Assembly: GCF_038397745.1 (NCBI RefSeq)
Contig: NZ_CP151636.1
Coordinates: forward strand, 1,116,001-1,180,000
Length of the DNA stretch: 64,000 nt
Direction of reading: 5' to 3'
DNA from: Microbacterium sp. LWH11-1.2
GTDB lineage: Bacteria; Actinomycetota; Actinomycetes; Actinomycetales; Microbacteriaceae
Each line of letters starts with the position of its first letter. Position 1 is the stretch's first letter. The position numbers and the translations under genes were made by a program. Below are positions 19,510 through 28,564 of the stretch, one piece after another. The notes beneath the pieces are model-generated. The model saw nothing but the letters and a program-made list of their open reading frames with translations, ran no database searches and was not told the DNA's origin.

Positions 19510-20492
19510 CGGTTCACCCGGTCGGCGTCCCAGGTCAGGTCGGTGCCCTCGGGGATCTGCGCCGCCTCGAGACGGTCGTCGGCGCAGATCTCGCGGATCA
19601 GGGCATCCGGACCCGCCACGATCGTCGAGTCGAAGTCGATCTCGGACACCATCACCCACGCGCGGTCCTCCGGCCAGAGGATGCTGGGGCTCAGGGCAGA
19701 GAGCGGGAAGCCGTCCCCTTCGCCCGCGGTCCCTGGGCCTGTCGACGGGTCGCGCCACGGCACCTCCCGCACCCACCCCGAGTCGGCGAACAGGCGCGGC
19801 GGCGCGGAGAACAGCACATGGTCGCGGTCGGGCAGCGAGAGACGCGGTCCCTCGGAGACCTCGCGCGAGAGGATGCCGTCCTGCCAGGTGGGCTTGCGGA
19901 AGACGTTGTTGAACGGATCCCGCGTGCTGCGGTTCAGCATCGCCTGGTGGTTCGGATCGTCGGTGAAGGGGAGGAACGTCTGCGACGGCGTCTCTCCGAA
20001 GAAGCCGAGCAGACCGCCGTAGCCCTCCCAGAGCGCGGCGAATCCCGCATCCGGCGTGCTCGTGCGAGCGACGAGGTGCCCGGCGATCGCGGCCAGCATC
20101 TCGGCGCCGAGCCCGCCCTCGATCGGTGCGCTGAACTCGCGGCCGTCGGGGGAGATGCGGGCGCGCCAGTCCTCGCCATCGGGGGTGCGGACGATCCGCC
20201 GCCACTGCGCGAAGGGATGCATGGTCGTGCCGAAGGCCGCGGCGGTCTCGGCCCACGTCGCCGGTGCATCGACGAACCGCTCGACGAGACGCTGCCGCTC
20301 GGCATCCGGGAGGCCCTCCCACTCGACGGTCGACGGCACGGGGCGATCCGGCAGCGACCGCACGATCGCGGGATGGAAGACCCGGGCATACGCGGGGAAG
20401 CCGTGCGGGACGACGCCGTGCATGGTCGAGTGGGCGTCGTCGAGGCGCTCGCGGAGCCATGCTCCGATGCTCGTGTCTGCGATCCACTCCAT
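19506..20492 (-). CDS. Conserved hypothetical cytosolic protein
   Basis: A 328-aa soluble acidic protein that I cannot place in a named family. It is rich in aromatic residues (EGYGGLLGFFGETPSQ, HPFAQWRRIVR) and its C-terminal third (HVLFSAPPRLFADSGWVREV, SILWPEDRAWVMVSEIDFDS) reads like a substrate-binding alpha/beta domain. The ATG at 20492 is 6 nt from -10 TACCGT (20504-20499), so translation is probably leaderless. It forms a two-gene unit with the downstream membrane protein and diverges from another membrane protein operon. Confidence 0.68.
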   Translation of the reverse strand: MEWIADTSIGAWLRERLDDAHSTMHGVVPHGFPAYARVFHPAIVRSLPDRPVPSTVEWEGLPDAERQRLVERFVDAPATWAETAAAFGTTMHPFAQWRRIVRTPDGEDWRARISPDGREFSAPIEGGLGAEMLAAIAGHLVARTSTPDAGFAALWEGYGGLLGFFGETPSQTFLPFTDDPNHQAMLNRSTRDPFNNVFRKPTWQDGILSREVSEGPRLSLPDRDHVLFSAPPRLFADSGWVREVPWRDPSTGPGTAGEGDGFPLSALSPSILWPEDRAWVMVSEIDFDSTIVAGPDALIREICADDRLEAAQIPEGTDLTWDADRVNR

Positions 20493-20511
20493 GCGACCAC
20501 GGTACCGGCGT

Positions 20512-20569
20512 TACGGTAAGAGGCGTGCTGCTGACAGTCCACGATCTCGGGGGAGATCCCGCATGGTGA
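20512..20569 (+). promoter_or_regulatory. Leaderless promoter with 14-codon mini-ORF overlapping the next start
   Basis: TACGGT (20512-20517) is followed 7 nt later by GTG at 20525, which opens a 14-codon frame (VLLTVHDLGGDPAW) ending at 20567-20569. The downstream gene's ATG at 20563 lies inside this frame, and its ribosome binding site GGGGGAG is also within the mini-ORF. Translating the mini-ORF would therefore run ribosomes through the start region of the next gene. Confidence 0.45.
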
Positions 20570-21576
20570 ATCAGGTTCAGGTCGCTCCGGGCGAGCGCGT
20601 CTTCCGGCGGCATCCGCTGCGCATCCTCCTCGGCGCCGTGCTGCTCGCCGCGGCGCTGTCGGCGGCGACGCTCTTCCTCCTCCCACGGTTCCTCCCGCGG
20701 ACGATGAACATCTCGACCCGCGGGACCATCGTGCTCGTGGTGGCGATCGCCCTGACCGCGGCGGTCTTCGTCGGTGCCTTCTGGTTCCGGAACATCCGGG
20801 TCGTCGTGCGTCCCGACAGCGTCGAGATCGGTCGCGCGGGAAACCGCGAGGCGTTCCCGCGGGCCACGACCGCCTTCCGATCGAAGGTCACCGAACACCG
20901 CACGAACGGCCTGCCCAGCGGCACGACACGGGCGCTCGTGGTGTACAGCGGTGACCGGGAGATCACCATCGAGCTGCCCGGGTTCACGAGGGCGACGTTC
21001 AGCGAGCTCATGGCCGAGCTCAACCCGATCGCGCCGCCTCCCGTCGGCGACCCGGTCGAGGCCGCTCGCGCACGCGCCCACCTGCCCACGACGTTCACGA
21101 TCGACGCCACCGGGGAGCGTCGGCTGGCCGCACGGCTCACGATCGGCGCTGTCGTCTTCTTCGCCGTCGCGCTCGGCTTCGGCCTGCTGGCCGCCGTGCC
21201 CGGCTTCCTCGAGAGCGAGGTGTCGGCACTGGTGCTGATCGTCCCGATGGCCGCCGTCGCCGGGATCGGCTTCACGATCGGTGCGCTGCAGCGTCGCCGT
21301 GTCGCGCGCGGGATCCCCGAGCGCGTGACGGTGAGTCCGCACGGCATCCGCCTCGACGATACCGATCAGCCGTACGCGCAGCTCACCCGCATCTGGATGA
21401 CGCCGCCGGCGTACCCCGTCCGACGGATCCGGTTCGAACGTGCGGGCGGCGCGCGCAGCACCCATCTGCTCTCGTCGTCGCGCGTCGCGATCACCCCGGA
21501 CTACGCCGACCTCCTCCAGGCGGTGCGGGCGCAGACCGCGCATCTGCCCGGCCTCCTGTCCCTGGACCTCGAGTGA
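20563..21576 (+). CDS. Membrane protein with four hydrophobic segments
   Basis: A 337-aa protein with paired helices at about residues 21-43 and 54-75, a first beta-rich domain (VRPDSVEIGRAGNREAFPRA), paired helices again at about residues 190-212 and 218-240, and a second PH-like region (ERVTVSPHGIRLDDTDQPYA). The arrangement suggests two PH-like membrane-associated modules. No function is known. ATG 20563 has GGGGGAG about 10 nt upstream. The stop overlaps the start of the GNAT gene (GTGA). Confidence 0.72.
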   Translation: MVNQVQVAPGERVFRRHPLRILLGAVLLAAALSAATLFLLPRFLPRTMNISTRGTIVLVVAIALTAAVFVGAFWFRNIRVVVRPDSVEIGRAGNREAFPRATTAFRSKVTEHRTNGLPSGTTRALVVYSGDREITIELPGFTRATFSELMAELNPIAPPPVGDPVEAARARAHLPTTFTIDATGERRLAARLTIGAVVFFAVALGFGLLAAVPGFLESEVSALVLIVPMAAVAGIGFTIGALQRRRVARGIPERVTVSPHGIRLDDTDQPYAQLTRIWMTPPAYPVRRIRFERAGGARSTHLLSSSRVAITPDYADLLQAVRAQTAHLPGLLSLDLE

Positions 21577-22169
21577 CCGCGGAGACAGCGCGAGGACTCG
21601 CGCCCGACTATCCGGTGCGCACCGAACGGCTGCTGCTTCGACCGATCGCGCCCGGCGACGCCGCGGCGATGCACGTCTACAAGTCGGATCCGGATGCCGT
21701 GCGCTACGTGCCGTACGAGCCGCTGTCGCTCGCCGAGGTCGAAGAGCGCATCGGGACCACCTGGTCGCGCACGCGCTTCGCCGAACCGGGCGACGCGGTC
21801 TGCCTCGCCGTCGAGGAGCAGGAGACCGGCGCCCTGCTCGGCGACGTCGTGCTGTTCTGGCGCAGCGAGACGGATCGCGCGGGAGAGGTCGGCTACATCT
21901 TCGACCCGCGGTTCGCCGGTCGTGGATATGCCACCGAGGCGGTCGATGCGCTGCTCGCCCTGGGGTTCGACGGACTGGGCCTGCACCGCATCGCGGCGCG
22001 GATCGACGACCGGAACACGCCGTCCGTCGGCGTCGTCGAACGGCTCGGATTCCGCCGTGAGGCACGGCTCGTCGAGAGCGAGTGGTTCAAGGGCGAATGG
22101 ACCACGATGCTCGTCTACGCGCAGCTCGAAGACGAGTGGCGTGGGAGGAGCGGCGCGGCCTCGGCCTGA
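21573..22169 (+). CDS. GNAT-family N-acetyltransferase (RimJ/RimL-like)
   Basis: A 198-aa acetyltransferase of the RimJ/RimL type, which transfers acetyl from acetyl-CoA to an amino group of a protein or small molecule. It begins with the family signature RTERLLLRPIAPGDAAAMH. The acetyl-CoA pyrophosphate-binding segment is DPRFAGRGYATEAVDALLAL (about residues 111-130), followed by IDDRNTPSVGVVERLGF. The GTG start overlaps the preceding stop by 4 bases, so it is coupled to the membrane protein. Confidence 0.9.
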   Translation: MTAETARGLAPDYPVRTERLLLRPIAPGDAAAMHVYKSDPDAVRYVPYEPLSLAEVEERIGTTWSRTRFAEPGDAVCLAVEEQETGALLGDVVLFWRSETDRAGEVGYIFDPRFAGRGYATEAVDALLALGFDGLGLHRIAARIDDRNTPSVGVVERLGFRREARLVESEWFKGEWTTMLVYAQLEDEWRGRSGAASA

Positions 22170-22191
22170 CGGCATCCCCCATAATCGAGGG

Positions 22192-22548
22192 GTGACTGCC
22201 ACTGCGACGCTCCCTTCCCTCGACGGCCGCCGATTCCGGATGGTGTCGTCGACGACCTCGGCCGTCGACCCCGAGGCGCCGAGCGTCTTCGAGTACTTCG
22301 AGCGCGACGGAGCGATCTGGGGCGGGTATGAGGGCGACACTGTCACGTTCGGCAAGTTCGTCGGAACCCGCACGGGCGACACCATCTGGGTGTCCTTCGT
22401 GCACGTCCTCGTCGCGGACGGCAGCGTCGTGACAGGAGACGGCGAGAGCGAGCTGGAGCTCACCGACGACGGCCGCATCCGCCTCGTCGAGCACTACGAG
22501 ATGCACGGGCTTCCGCAGCTCAGTGTGTGCGAGGAGATCGCGGACTGA
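22192..22548 (+). CDS. Hypothetical protein, 118 aa
   Basis: A small acidic protein with repeated beta-hairpin character (FEYFERDGAIWGGYEGDTVT, KFVGTRTGDTIWVSFVHVL). It resembles actinobacterial n-acetylglutamate-synthase-annotated proteins that carry the DGAIWGGYEGD signature, but no enzymatic motif is present. The GTG start at 22192 is 6 nt after CATAAT (22180-22185), so it is probably leaderless. It ends 1 bp before the convergent AsnC/Lrp gene. Confidence 0.7.
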   Translation: MTATATLPSLDGRRFRMVSSTTSAVDPEAPSVFEYFERDGAIWGGYEGDTVTFGKFVGTRTGDTIWVSFVHVLVADGSVVTGDGESELELTDDGRIRLVEHYEMHGLPQLSVCEEIAD

Positions 22549-22549
22549 C

Positions 22550-23137
22550 CTAGCGCGGGGGCAGCGCGTCGCGGCCGGGGGAGGCCGGGGTCCAGCGGGT
22601 CATCCCGAGCGGCACCTCCAGGCTGCGCTCGGGCAGATCCGCAGGCAGCAGGTACGGCCGCCGGATCACCTCGTCGAGCACGACGACGCTGACGACCGTG
22701 CGCACCTCGGGCAGCTGCGCGATCACTCCGGTGGAGAACTCGTGCACACCGCTGACGTCGACGGCCCGGATCAGCAGCATCGCATCGTGCTCGCCCGTCG
22801 TGATCGCGCACCACTCGACATCGGGCATCTCGAGCACGCGGTCGCGGAACGACGCCCAGGCCTGGGGGAGGACCGTGACGAACACGAGGGCGCCGATCGA
22901 GAGGCCGGCCTTGGCCTGATCGACCCGGGCGCTGAACCCGGTGATGACCCCGTCGTGCACGAGCGACTCGACCCGCGTGTACGCATTCGCCCTCGAGATG
23001 CCCACCTTGTCGGCGAGTGCGGCGATCGAGACGCGACCGTTATCACGGAGCACATCGAGGATTCTGTACGCGGTCTCGTCCAATGGGGCGGCACTTCGTC
23101 CAGAATGCTTCGACTGTTCCGCATCCTTGCTGGACAT
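22550..23137 (-). CDS. Lrp/AsnC-family transcriptional regulator
   Basis: A 195-aa regulator. An AsnC-type helix-turn-helix (LDETAYRILDVLRDNGRVSI then VGISRANAYTRVESL, about residues 18-60) is followed by a RAM ligand-binding domain (GALVFVTVL, DAMLLIRAVD, VVSVVVLDEVI). The start ATG 23137 has GAGGAG upstream. It diverges from an oligopeptide ABC operon, and three helically phased CTGGACA repeats lie in the shared region, the type of extended site an oligomeric Lrp protein wraps. It is therefore the likely regulator of peptide uptake. Confidence 0.9.
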   Translation of the reverse strand: MSSKDAEQSKHSGRSAAPLDETAYRILDVLRDNGRVSIAALADKVGISRANAYTRVESLVHDGVITGFSARVDQAKAGLSIGALVFVTVLPQAWASFRDRVLEMPDVEWCAITTGEHDAMLLIRAVDVSGVHEFSTGVIAQLPEVRTVVSVVVLDEVIRRPYLLPADLPERSLEVPLGMTRWTPASPGRDALPPR

Positions 23138-23218
23138 ATTGCTCCTCACGAGGGATGTTCTGGACAGAGCGTGTCGGTGCGACCCACCCTTGCTGGACAC
23201 ATCGTCGCATATGATGCG
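23130..23218. promoter_or_regulatory. Phased CTGGACA repeats and palindrome between AsnC gene and peptide ABC operon
   Basis: CTGGACA occurs at 23130-23136, 23160-23166 and 23193-23199, that is 30 and 33 bp apart (about three helical turns). The first and third copies extend to the 12-mer CCTTGCTGGACA (23125-23136 and 23188-23199). The palindrome CGCAT-ATG-ATGCG lies at 23206-23218. Inverted GTCCAG is also found at 23098-23103 inside the regulator gene. A binding array for the adjacent AsnC/Lrp protein is inferred. Confidence 0.6.
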
Positions 23219-23288
23219 AATCTGATCACCGGTCGTCCACATCTGGGTCGACCACACCCGAATGTACTCCTCGCCTCTGGAGGCTCTC

Positions 23289-24875
23289 ATGTCGTCACGT
23301 CGCAGCACGTCAGTCATCGCGATCGGAGCGGTCGCGCTCCTCGCGCTCGCCGGTTGCTCGGGAGGCAACTCCGCCAATAACGGCGACCAGTCCTCGGGCT
23401 CGGATTCGCTCGTCATCGACACCGCGTTCTCGATCGAGACGGCCGACCCGGGGCACACCTACGACCCGACCGGCAACATGATCGCGAAGGCCCTGTACGA
23501 GACCCTCGTCGACTTCGAGGGCTCCGACGTCTCGACCCCCGTCCCCGGTCTCGCGTCGTGGGAGCAGAACGACGCCGCGACGGAGTTCACCTTCACGCTC
23601 GAGGGCGACCGCGTCTTCTCCGACGGTTCGCCGATCGAGGCGAAGGACGTCGTCTTCACGCTGCAGCGCATCCAGGGCATGACCGAGGCCAAGCCGAACT
23701 TCCTCCTCGGCGGCCTCACCATCACCGAGGTCGACGACAAGACGATCTCGTTCGTCTCCGAGACCCCGCTCCTGCAGCTGCCCGCGATCCTCGCGAACCC
23801 TGCGCTCGGCATCGTCAACTCCGACGTCGTGATCGAGAACGGCGGCACCACCGACGGCGCCGACACGGCACAGGGCTTCCTCGACGGCGAGTCCGCCGGC
23901 TCCGGGCCCTTCGTGCTCGACACCCTCGACCTCAGCTCGCAGGTCGTGCTGACGAAGAACGACGAGTACAACGGCGACGAGGAGTCGGCCTACTCCCGCG
24001 TCGTCGTCCGCAACGTCTCGGAGAGCGCCACGCAGCTCGCCAACCTCAAGGGCGGCGACTCGATGGTCGCGATGGACCTGAACGGCGACCAGGTCGCCGG
24101 TCTCGGCGACGACCTCAGGGCCTCGTCCGTTCCCTCGGGCCAGACGATCTTCCTGCTGCTCAACCAGTCGGATGCCGTCGCCGGTGAGCTCGCGAACGTG
24201 AAGATCGCCGAGGCGATCCGGTACTCGCTCGACTACGACGCCCTGCTCGAGCTGGCGGGTGCCGGCGCGGTCCAGGCGACCGGCGTCATCCCGCCCGGAT
24301 TCGAGGGCGCTCTCGACTCCGGCGTGGAGCAGGACCTCGACAAGGCCAAGGCCGCGCTCGCCGAGGCCGGCTACACGGGTCAGACGCTGAAGCTGCAGTT
24401 CCCGAACGACTACCCGGTCGGCGGCGTGGAGTTCACGCCGCTCGCGGAGCGCATCCAGGCGCAGCTCGAGGAGGCCGGCATCGCGGTCGAACTCGCTCCC
24501 GCACCGTTCGCCACCGAGCTCGACGCCTACGTGAACGGCACCGAGGGCTTCGGCCTCTGGTTCTGGGGCCCGGACTACGCGGACTCCGCGAACTTCCTCC
24601 CCTTCGCCCCGGGTCTCAAGGTCGGCCTGCGCGCCGGCTGGGCCGCCGAGGCCAACCCGGAGATCGCCGGGATCGCCGCGGGTGCCGCCAGCGCGACCGA
24701 TGAGGCCGTGCGTGCCGACGCCTTCACCTCGTTCGCCGAGGCGATGCAGGCCGAGGGCCCGTTCGTCCCGCTGATCGTCCCCGGCCGCAACATCGCGACC
24801 GCGGGCGACGTGGCCGGTGCCGTGTACAACTCCGTCTGGGAGATGGACATCGCCGAGATCACCCCGGCCGGCTGA
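23289..24875 (+). CDS. Oligopeptide/dipeptide ABC transporter substrate-binding lipoprotein
   Basis: A 528-aa SBP_bac_5-family lipoprotein that captures peptides (or a similar ligand) outside the membrane. The signal sequence ends in lipobox LAGC at about residues 22-25, followed by a Gly/Ser-rich linker. Family segments include ETLVDFEGSDVSTPVPGLA and KDVVFTLQRIQG. Start ATG 23289 is chosen over an in-frame ATG at 23262 because TGGAGG lies just before it and the signal peptide begins there. It is the first gene of a five-gene import operon. Confidence 0.92.
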   Translation: MSSRRSTSVIAIGAVALLALAGCSGGNSANNGDQSSGSDSLVIDTAFSIETADPGHTYDPTGNMIAKALYETLVDFEGSDVSTPVPGLASWEQNDAATEFTFTLEGDRVFSDGSPIEAKDVVFTLQRIQGMTEAKPNFLLGGLTITEVDDKTISFVSETPLLQLPAILANPALGIVNSDVVIENGGTTDGADTAQGFLDGESAGSGPFVLDTLDLSSQVVLTKNDEYNGDEESAYSRVVVRNVSESATQLANLKGGDSMVAMDLNGDQVAGLGDDLRASSVPSGQTIFLLLNQSDAVAGELANVKIAEAIRYSLDYDALLELAGAGAVQATGVIPPGFEGALDSGVEQDLDKAKAALAEAGYTGQTLKLQFPNDYPVGGVEFTPLAERIQAQLEEAGIAVELAPAPFATELDAYVNGTEGFGLWFWGPDYADSANFLPFAPGLKVGLRAGWAAEANPEIAGIAAGAASATDEAVRADAFTSFAEAMQAEGPFVPLIVPGRNIATAGDVAGAVYNSVWEMDIAEITPAG

Positions 24876-24886
24876 GCGGGATCCCC

Positions 24887-25948
24887 ATGACGACGGTGGC
24901 GGTGCAGAGGCAGGCGCAGCGGCGCAGATCGCCTCTGGTCGGGTACCTGCTGCGGCGGGCCGGAACCTCCCTGCTCCTGCTGGTGGGCGTGACGATCGTC
25001 ACGTTCGCGCTCACCAACCTGGTGCCGGGAGACCCGGTCTCGGCGGCGCTCGGTGAGGGCGCGTCGCAGAACCCGGCGACTCGCGAGGCCTTCATCAAGG
25101 CCAACGGACTCGACCAGCCGCTGTTCGTGCAGTACTTCATCTATATGGGGAACCTGCTCCGCGGGGACCTCGGCACGTCGCTGGTGACCGGTCGCCCGGT
25201 CACCAGCGACCTCGCCACCGCGGTGCCGGCGACGATCGAGATCGCGATCGGCGCGATCATCCTGAGCCTCGCGGTCAGCATCGTGCTCGGCACCCTCGCG
25301 GCCTACCGCCGCGGCCTCGTGACCGACCAGGTCATCCGCGTCGTGACGCTCGTCGGACTGAGCGTGCCGACCTTCTGGCTGGCGCTCGTCAGCTTCTACG
25401 TGTTCTTCCTCGAGCTGCGCATCGCGCCGGGGTCGGGGCGCATCTCGCCCTCGATCACCCCGCCGCCGCGGATCACGGGCCTCTACACCGTCGACTACCT
25501 CCTGAACGGCGACGGCGTCGGCTTCTTCGATGCACTCGCCCACCTCGCCCTCCCGGTCCTGGTGCTGTCGCTCGTCACGATCGGCCTGCTGACCCGCTTC
25601 ATCCGCACCTCGGTGCTCGAGGTCCTGGGCAGCGACTACGTGCGCGCCGCACGGGCCAAGGGCCTTCCGGCCATGCGCGTCATCCTCGACTACGTGCTCC
25701 GCGGTGCCTCGCTGCCGATCCTCACGATCGTCGGCGTCGCCTTCGGCTCACTGCTCTCCGGAACGGTCCTCGTCGAGTCGGTGTTCGCCTGGCCGGGCCT
25801 CGGCACCTACGCCTACAACTCGGCGGCCAACCTCGACCTCCCCGGCATCATGGGCGTCGGTCTCGTGGTCGGCGTCATCTACCTCCTCATCAACTTCGTC
25901 GTCGATCTCCTCTACGGCGTCCTGGACCCGAGAGTGAGGATCGCATGA
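24887..25948 (+). CDS. Peptide ABC transporter permease (DppB-like)
   Basis: A 353-aa inner-membrane permease. The N-terminal helix and the conserved TNLVPGDPVSAALGEG start are typical of DppB/OppB. Six hydrophobic segments follow, and the cytoplasmic EAA loop reads DYVRAARAKGLPAMRVILDY (about residues 247-266), the contact site for the ATPase. It starts 11 bp after the binding-protein gene and overlaps the next permease by 4 bases. Confidence 0.93.
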   Translation: MTTVAVQRQAQRRRSPLVGYLLRRAGTSLLLLVGVTIVTFALTNLVPGDPVSAALGEGASQNPATREAFIKANGLDQPLFVQYFIYMGNLLRGDLGTSLVTGRPVTSDLATAVPATIEIAIGAIILSLAVSIVLGTLAAYRRGLVTDQVIRVVTLVGLSVPTFWLALVSFYVFFLELRIAPGSGRISPSITPPPRITGLYTVDYLLNGDGVGFFDALAHLALPVLVLSLVTIGLLTRFIRTSVLEVLGSDYVRAARAKGLPAMRVILDYVLRGASLPILTIVGVAFGSLLSGTVLVESVFAWPGLGTYAYNSAANLDLPGIMGVGLVVGVIYLLINFVVDLLYGVLDPRVRIA

Positions 25949-26853
25949 GCCGCATCGCCGCCGCATCCCCGGCCGGGCGCTTCCGCTTCCGCTGGCCCCG
26001 CGCCTGGCGCACACCGCTCGGCATCATCGGCACGGTCATCGCGGGTGCCTGGATCATCGTCGCCTTCACGGCGCAGTGGTGGGTGCCCTTCGGTCCGAAC
26101 GCCCAGGTGCTGCCGCGACTGCAGCCCCCGGGCATCGACACACTCCTCGGCACCGACGGCAACGGCCGCGACATCTTCTCCCGGCTCATGACGGGCGCGA
26201 CCGTGAGCCTCCCGCTCGCACTCATGCTCGTGATCGCCGCGATGATCATCGGCACCGTGATCGGCGCGCTCGCCGGATACTTCGGCGGATGGCTCGATGA
26301 GACCCTCATGCGCATCACCGACCTGTTCATGGCGTTCCCGACGGTTATCCTCGCGATGGTCGTCGCGGCATCCCTCGGCCCGTCCCTGTTCAACGCGGTG
26401 ATCGCGGCGATCGTCGTCTCGTGGCCGCAGTACTCGCGCGTCACGCGCAGCATCGTGCTCAGCCTGCGCGGTCAGAACTACGTGATCGCCGGTCGCCTCT
26501 TGGGGCACTCCCCGCTGCGCACGCTTTTCGTCGACATCCTCCCGAACATCGCCGGCCCCGTCCTGGTGCTCGCGACGCTCGACATCGGCGCGGCGATCCT
26601 GCTCCTGTCCGGACTCTCCTTCCTCGGCCTCGGCGCCCAGCCGCCCACGGCGGAGTGGGGCTCCATGATCTCGGGCGCGATGCAGAACTTCGACGCCTGG
26701 TGGCTCGGCGTCTTCCCGGGCCTCGCGATCCTCACGGTCGTGCTGGCGTTCAACTTCCTCGGAGACGCGATGCGCGACGTGCTCGACCCGACCGCCGAGG
26801 TCACGCACGAGAAGCAGGCCGAGCACAAGGCCTCGGCGGGGGTGTCCGCATGA
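25945..26853 (+). CDS. Peptide ABC transporter permease (DppC-like)
   Basis: A 302-aa inner-membrane permease of the DppC/OppC type. A short cytoplasmic N-terminus and the first helix precede the signature LLGTDGNGRDIFSRLMTGAT (about residues 66-85). The EAA-like loop is NYVIAGRLLGHSPLRTLFVD. It pairs with the preceding permease to form the channel. ATGA overlaps join it to the genes on both sides. Confidence 0.93.
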   Translation: MSRIAAASPAGRFRFRWPRAWRTPLGIIGTVIAGAWIIVAFTAQWWVPFGPNAQVLPRLQPPGIDTLLGTDGNGRDIFSRLMTGATVSLPLALMLVIAAMIIGTVIGALAGYFGGWLDETLMRITDLFMAFPTVILAMVVAASLGPSLFNAVIAAIVVSWPQYSRVTRSIVLSLRGQNYVIAGRLLGHSPLRTLFVDILPNIAGPVLVLATLDIGAAILLLSGLSFLGLGAQPPTAEWGSMISGAMQNFDAWWLGVFPGLAILTVVLAFNFLGDAMRDVLDPTAEVTHEKQAEHKASAGVSA

Positions 26854-27710
26854 CCGCCGGCACCGTCGAGGCCCGGAACGCGACGCTCAGCATCCGCGAT
26901 CTCACGATCGACATCGGCCGTCCGCTCGTGCGCGGCGTCTCGCTCGAGCTGCTGCCCGGACGCATCCACGGCCTCGCCGGCGAATCGGGATCAGGCAAGA
27001 CCCTGACCTCGCTCGCCGTGCTCGGGCTCCTGCCGCGACAGGCGCGCACCGGCGGATCGATCACCCTGGCGGGGGAGGAGCTGGTCGGCCTCGGCCGCCG
27101 CGCGCTCAACCGCGTGCGAGGCAAGCGCATCGCCATGGTCTTCCAGGACCCGTCGGCATCACTGCACCCGCAGCTGCCGGTCGGTCGGCAGCTCACCGAC
27201 CACATGCGCGTGCACCTCGGGCTCAAGGGCGCGGCGGCGCGAGCGCGAGCGATCGAGCTGCTCGAGACCGTGCAGGTGCCGAATCCGACCGAGGCGCTGG
27301 GGCGCTACCCGCACCAGTTCTCCGGCGGACAGCGTCAGCGCATCGCGATCGCCTGCGCCCTGGCATGCGACCCCGAGGTGCTGCTGGCCGACGAGCCCAC
27401 CACAGCACTCGACGTCACCGTGCAGGCCGGGATCCTGCAGCTGCTGCGCGACCTCGCGATCGAGCGGAACCTCGCGGTGCTGCTCGTCACGCACGACCTC
27501 GGCGTCATGAGCGCGATCGCCGATGAGGTCGCGGTGATGAAGGACGGCCGGGTCGTCGAGCTCGCCGACCGGGAGACGCTGTTCCGCGACCCCCAGCACG
27601 AGTACACGCGCACGCTGCTCGCGGCGCTCCCCGGATCGAAGATCGCGGATGCCGAGCTCGTCGAGCGAGCGGATGCCGAGATCACGGGTGAAGGGGATGC
27701 AGATGAGTGA
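26850..27710 (+). CDS. Peptide ABC transporter ATP-binding protein (DppD-like)
   Basis: A 286-aa ATPase. Walker A is GESGSGKT (about residues 44-51), the Q-loop VFQDPSASLHPQ, the ABC signature SGGQRQR and Walker B VLLADEPTTALD. The H-loop His is in LLVTHDLG. The C-terminal extension is shorter than the iron-sulfur-bearing DppD proteins of enterobacteria and lacks their cysteines. The start overlaps the DppC-like stop by 4 bases. It energises peptide uptake together with the next gene. Confidence 0.92.
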   Translation: MTAGTVEARNATLSIRDLTIDIGRPLVRGVSLELLPGRIHGLAGESGSGKTLTSLAVLGLLPRQARTGGSITLAGEELVGLGRRALNRVRGKRIAMVFQDPSASLHPQLPVGRQLTDHMRVHLGLKGAAARARAIELLETVQVPNPTEALGRYPHQFSGGQRQRIAIACALACDPEVLLADEPTTALDVTVQAGILQLLRDLAIERNLAVLLVTHDLGVMSAIADEVAVMKDGRVVELADRETLFRDPQHEYTRTLLAALPGSKIADAELVERADAEITGEGDADE

Positions 27711-28542
27711 GGTCGCCGTCCTCGACGCGCAGGACGTGGTCGTGCGCTACCCGGGCAACCCGCCCGTGATCGCGGTGAACGGGGTGTCGCTCCAGGTCGC
27801 GCCCGGCGAGACCGTGGCGCTCGTCGGCGAGTCCGGCAGCGGCAAGTCGAGCCTCGCGCGTGCCGTCGTCGGCATCGAGAAGACCGCGGCGGGAACCGTG
27901 CTCTTCCGCGACGCCCCCGTGTCGCCGCTCGGCATCCGCCGTCGGTCGACCGCGCTGACCGGCATCCAGATGGTGTTCCAGGACCCGTCGACCTCGCTGA
28001 ACCCGCGTCGCCGCGTCGGCGACCAGATCGCCGACGGCATCGCGACCGCTCGCGCGCGCGGCGCCGAGGGGTCGACCGTGGCCGAGTGGCTGGAGCGCGT
28101 CGGCCTCCCCGCCGACGTCGCCTCGCGGTTCCCGCATCAGTTCTCCGGCGGGCAGAAGCAGCGCATCGCGATCGCCCGTGCGCTCGCGGCGCGTCCCTCG
28201 CTGCTCGTCGCCGACGAGCCGATCTCGGCGCTCGACGCCTCGACGCAGACCAGCGTGGCCGGCCTCATGCGGGACCTCGTGGCAGAGGCCGGAGCGGGGA
28301 TGCTCTTCATCTCGCACGACCTCGCCGTGGTGCGACGCATCGCCGACCGCACCTTCGTGATGTTCGCCGGCCGCGTGCTGGAGTCGGGTCCGACCGATCA
28401 GGTGTGGTCGGCGCCGCAGCATCCGTACACCCGCGCGCTGCTCGCCGCGATCCCGGAGCCCGACGGCGCCGGACGCATCCCGGCAGCGCCCTCGGTGGGC
28501 GACCGCGAGGTGTGGTCGGAGATCCCGCCCGTCCTGAACTGA
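27703..28542 (+). CDS. Peptide ABC transporter ATP-binding protein (DppF-like)
   Basis: A 279-aa ATPase. Walker A is GESGSGKSS (about residues 40-48), the Q-loop VFQDPSTSLNPR, the signature SGGQKQR, Walker B LLVADEPISALD and the H-loop FISHDLA. HPYTRALLAAIPEPD near the C-terminus is the usual oligopeptide-ATPase ending. The ATG at 27703, with AAGGGG upstream, overlaps the previous gene by 8 bases; an ATG at 27697 is possible. It is the last gene of the operon. Confidence 0.92.
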   Translation: MSEVAVLDAQDVVVRYPGNPPVIAVNGVSLQVAPGETVALVGESGSGKSSLARAVVGIEKTAAGTVLFRDAPVSPLGIRRRSTALTGIQMVFQDPSTSLNPRRRVGDQIADGIATARARGAEGSTVAEWLERVGLPADVASRFPHQFSGGQKQRIAIARALAARPSLLVADEPISALDASTQTSVAGLMRDLVAEAGAGMLFISHDLAVVRRIADRTFVMFAGRVLESGPTDQVWSAPQHPYTRALLAAIPEPDGAGRIPAAPSVGDREVWSEIPPVLN

Positions 28543-28564
28543 GGCGGGAACCGGCGGCCGGGGC

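Noticed and set aside
18388..22065. A 1225-codon minus-strand open frame
   Set aside because: Only the last 373 codons are a real gene; the rest is antisense or out-of-frame to three recognised genes and is low-complexity Arg/Ala/Asp.
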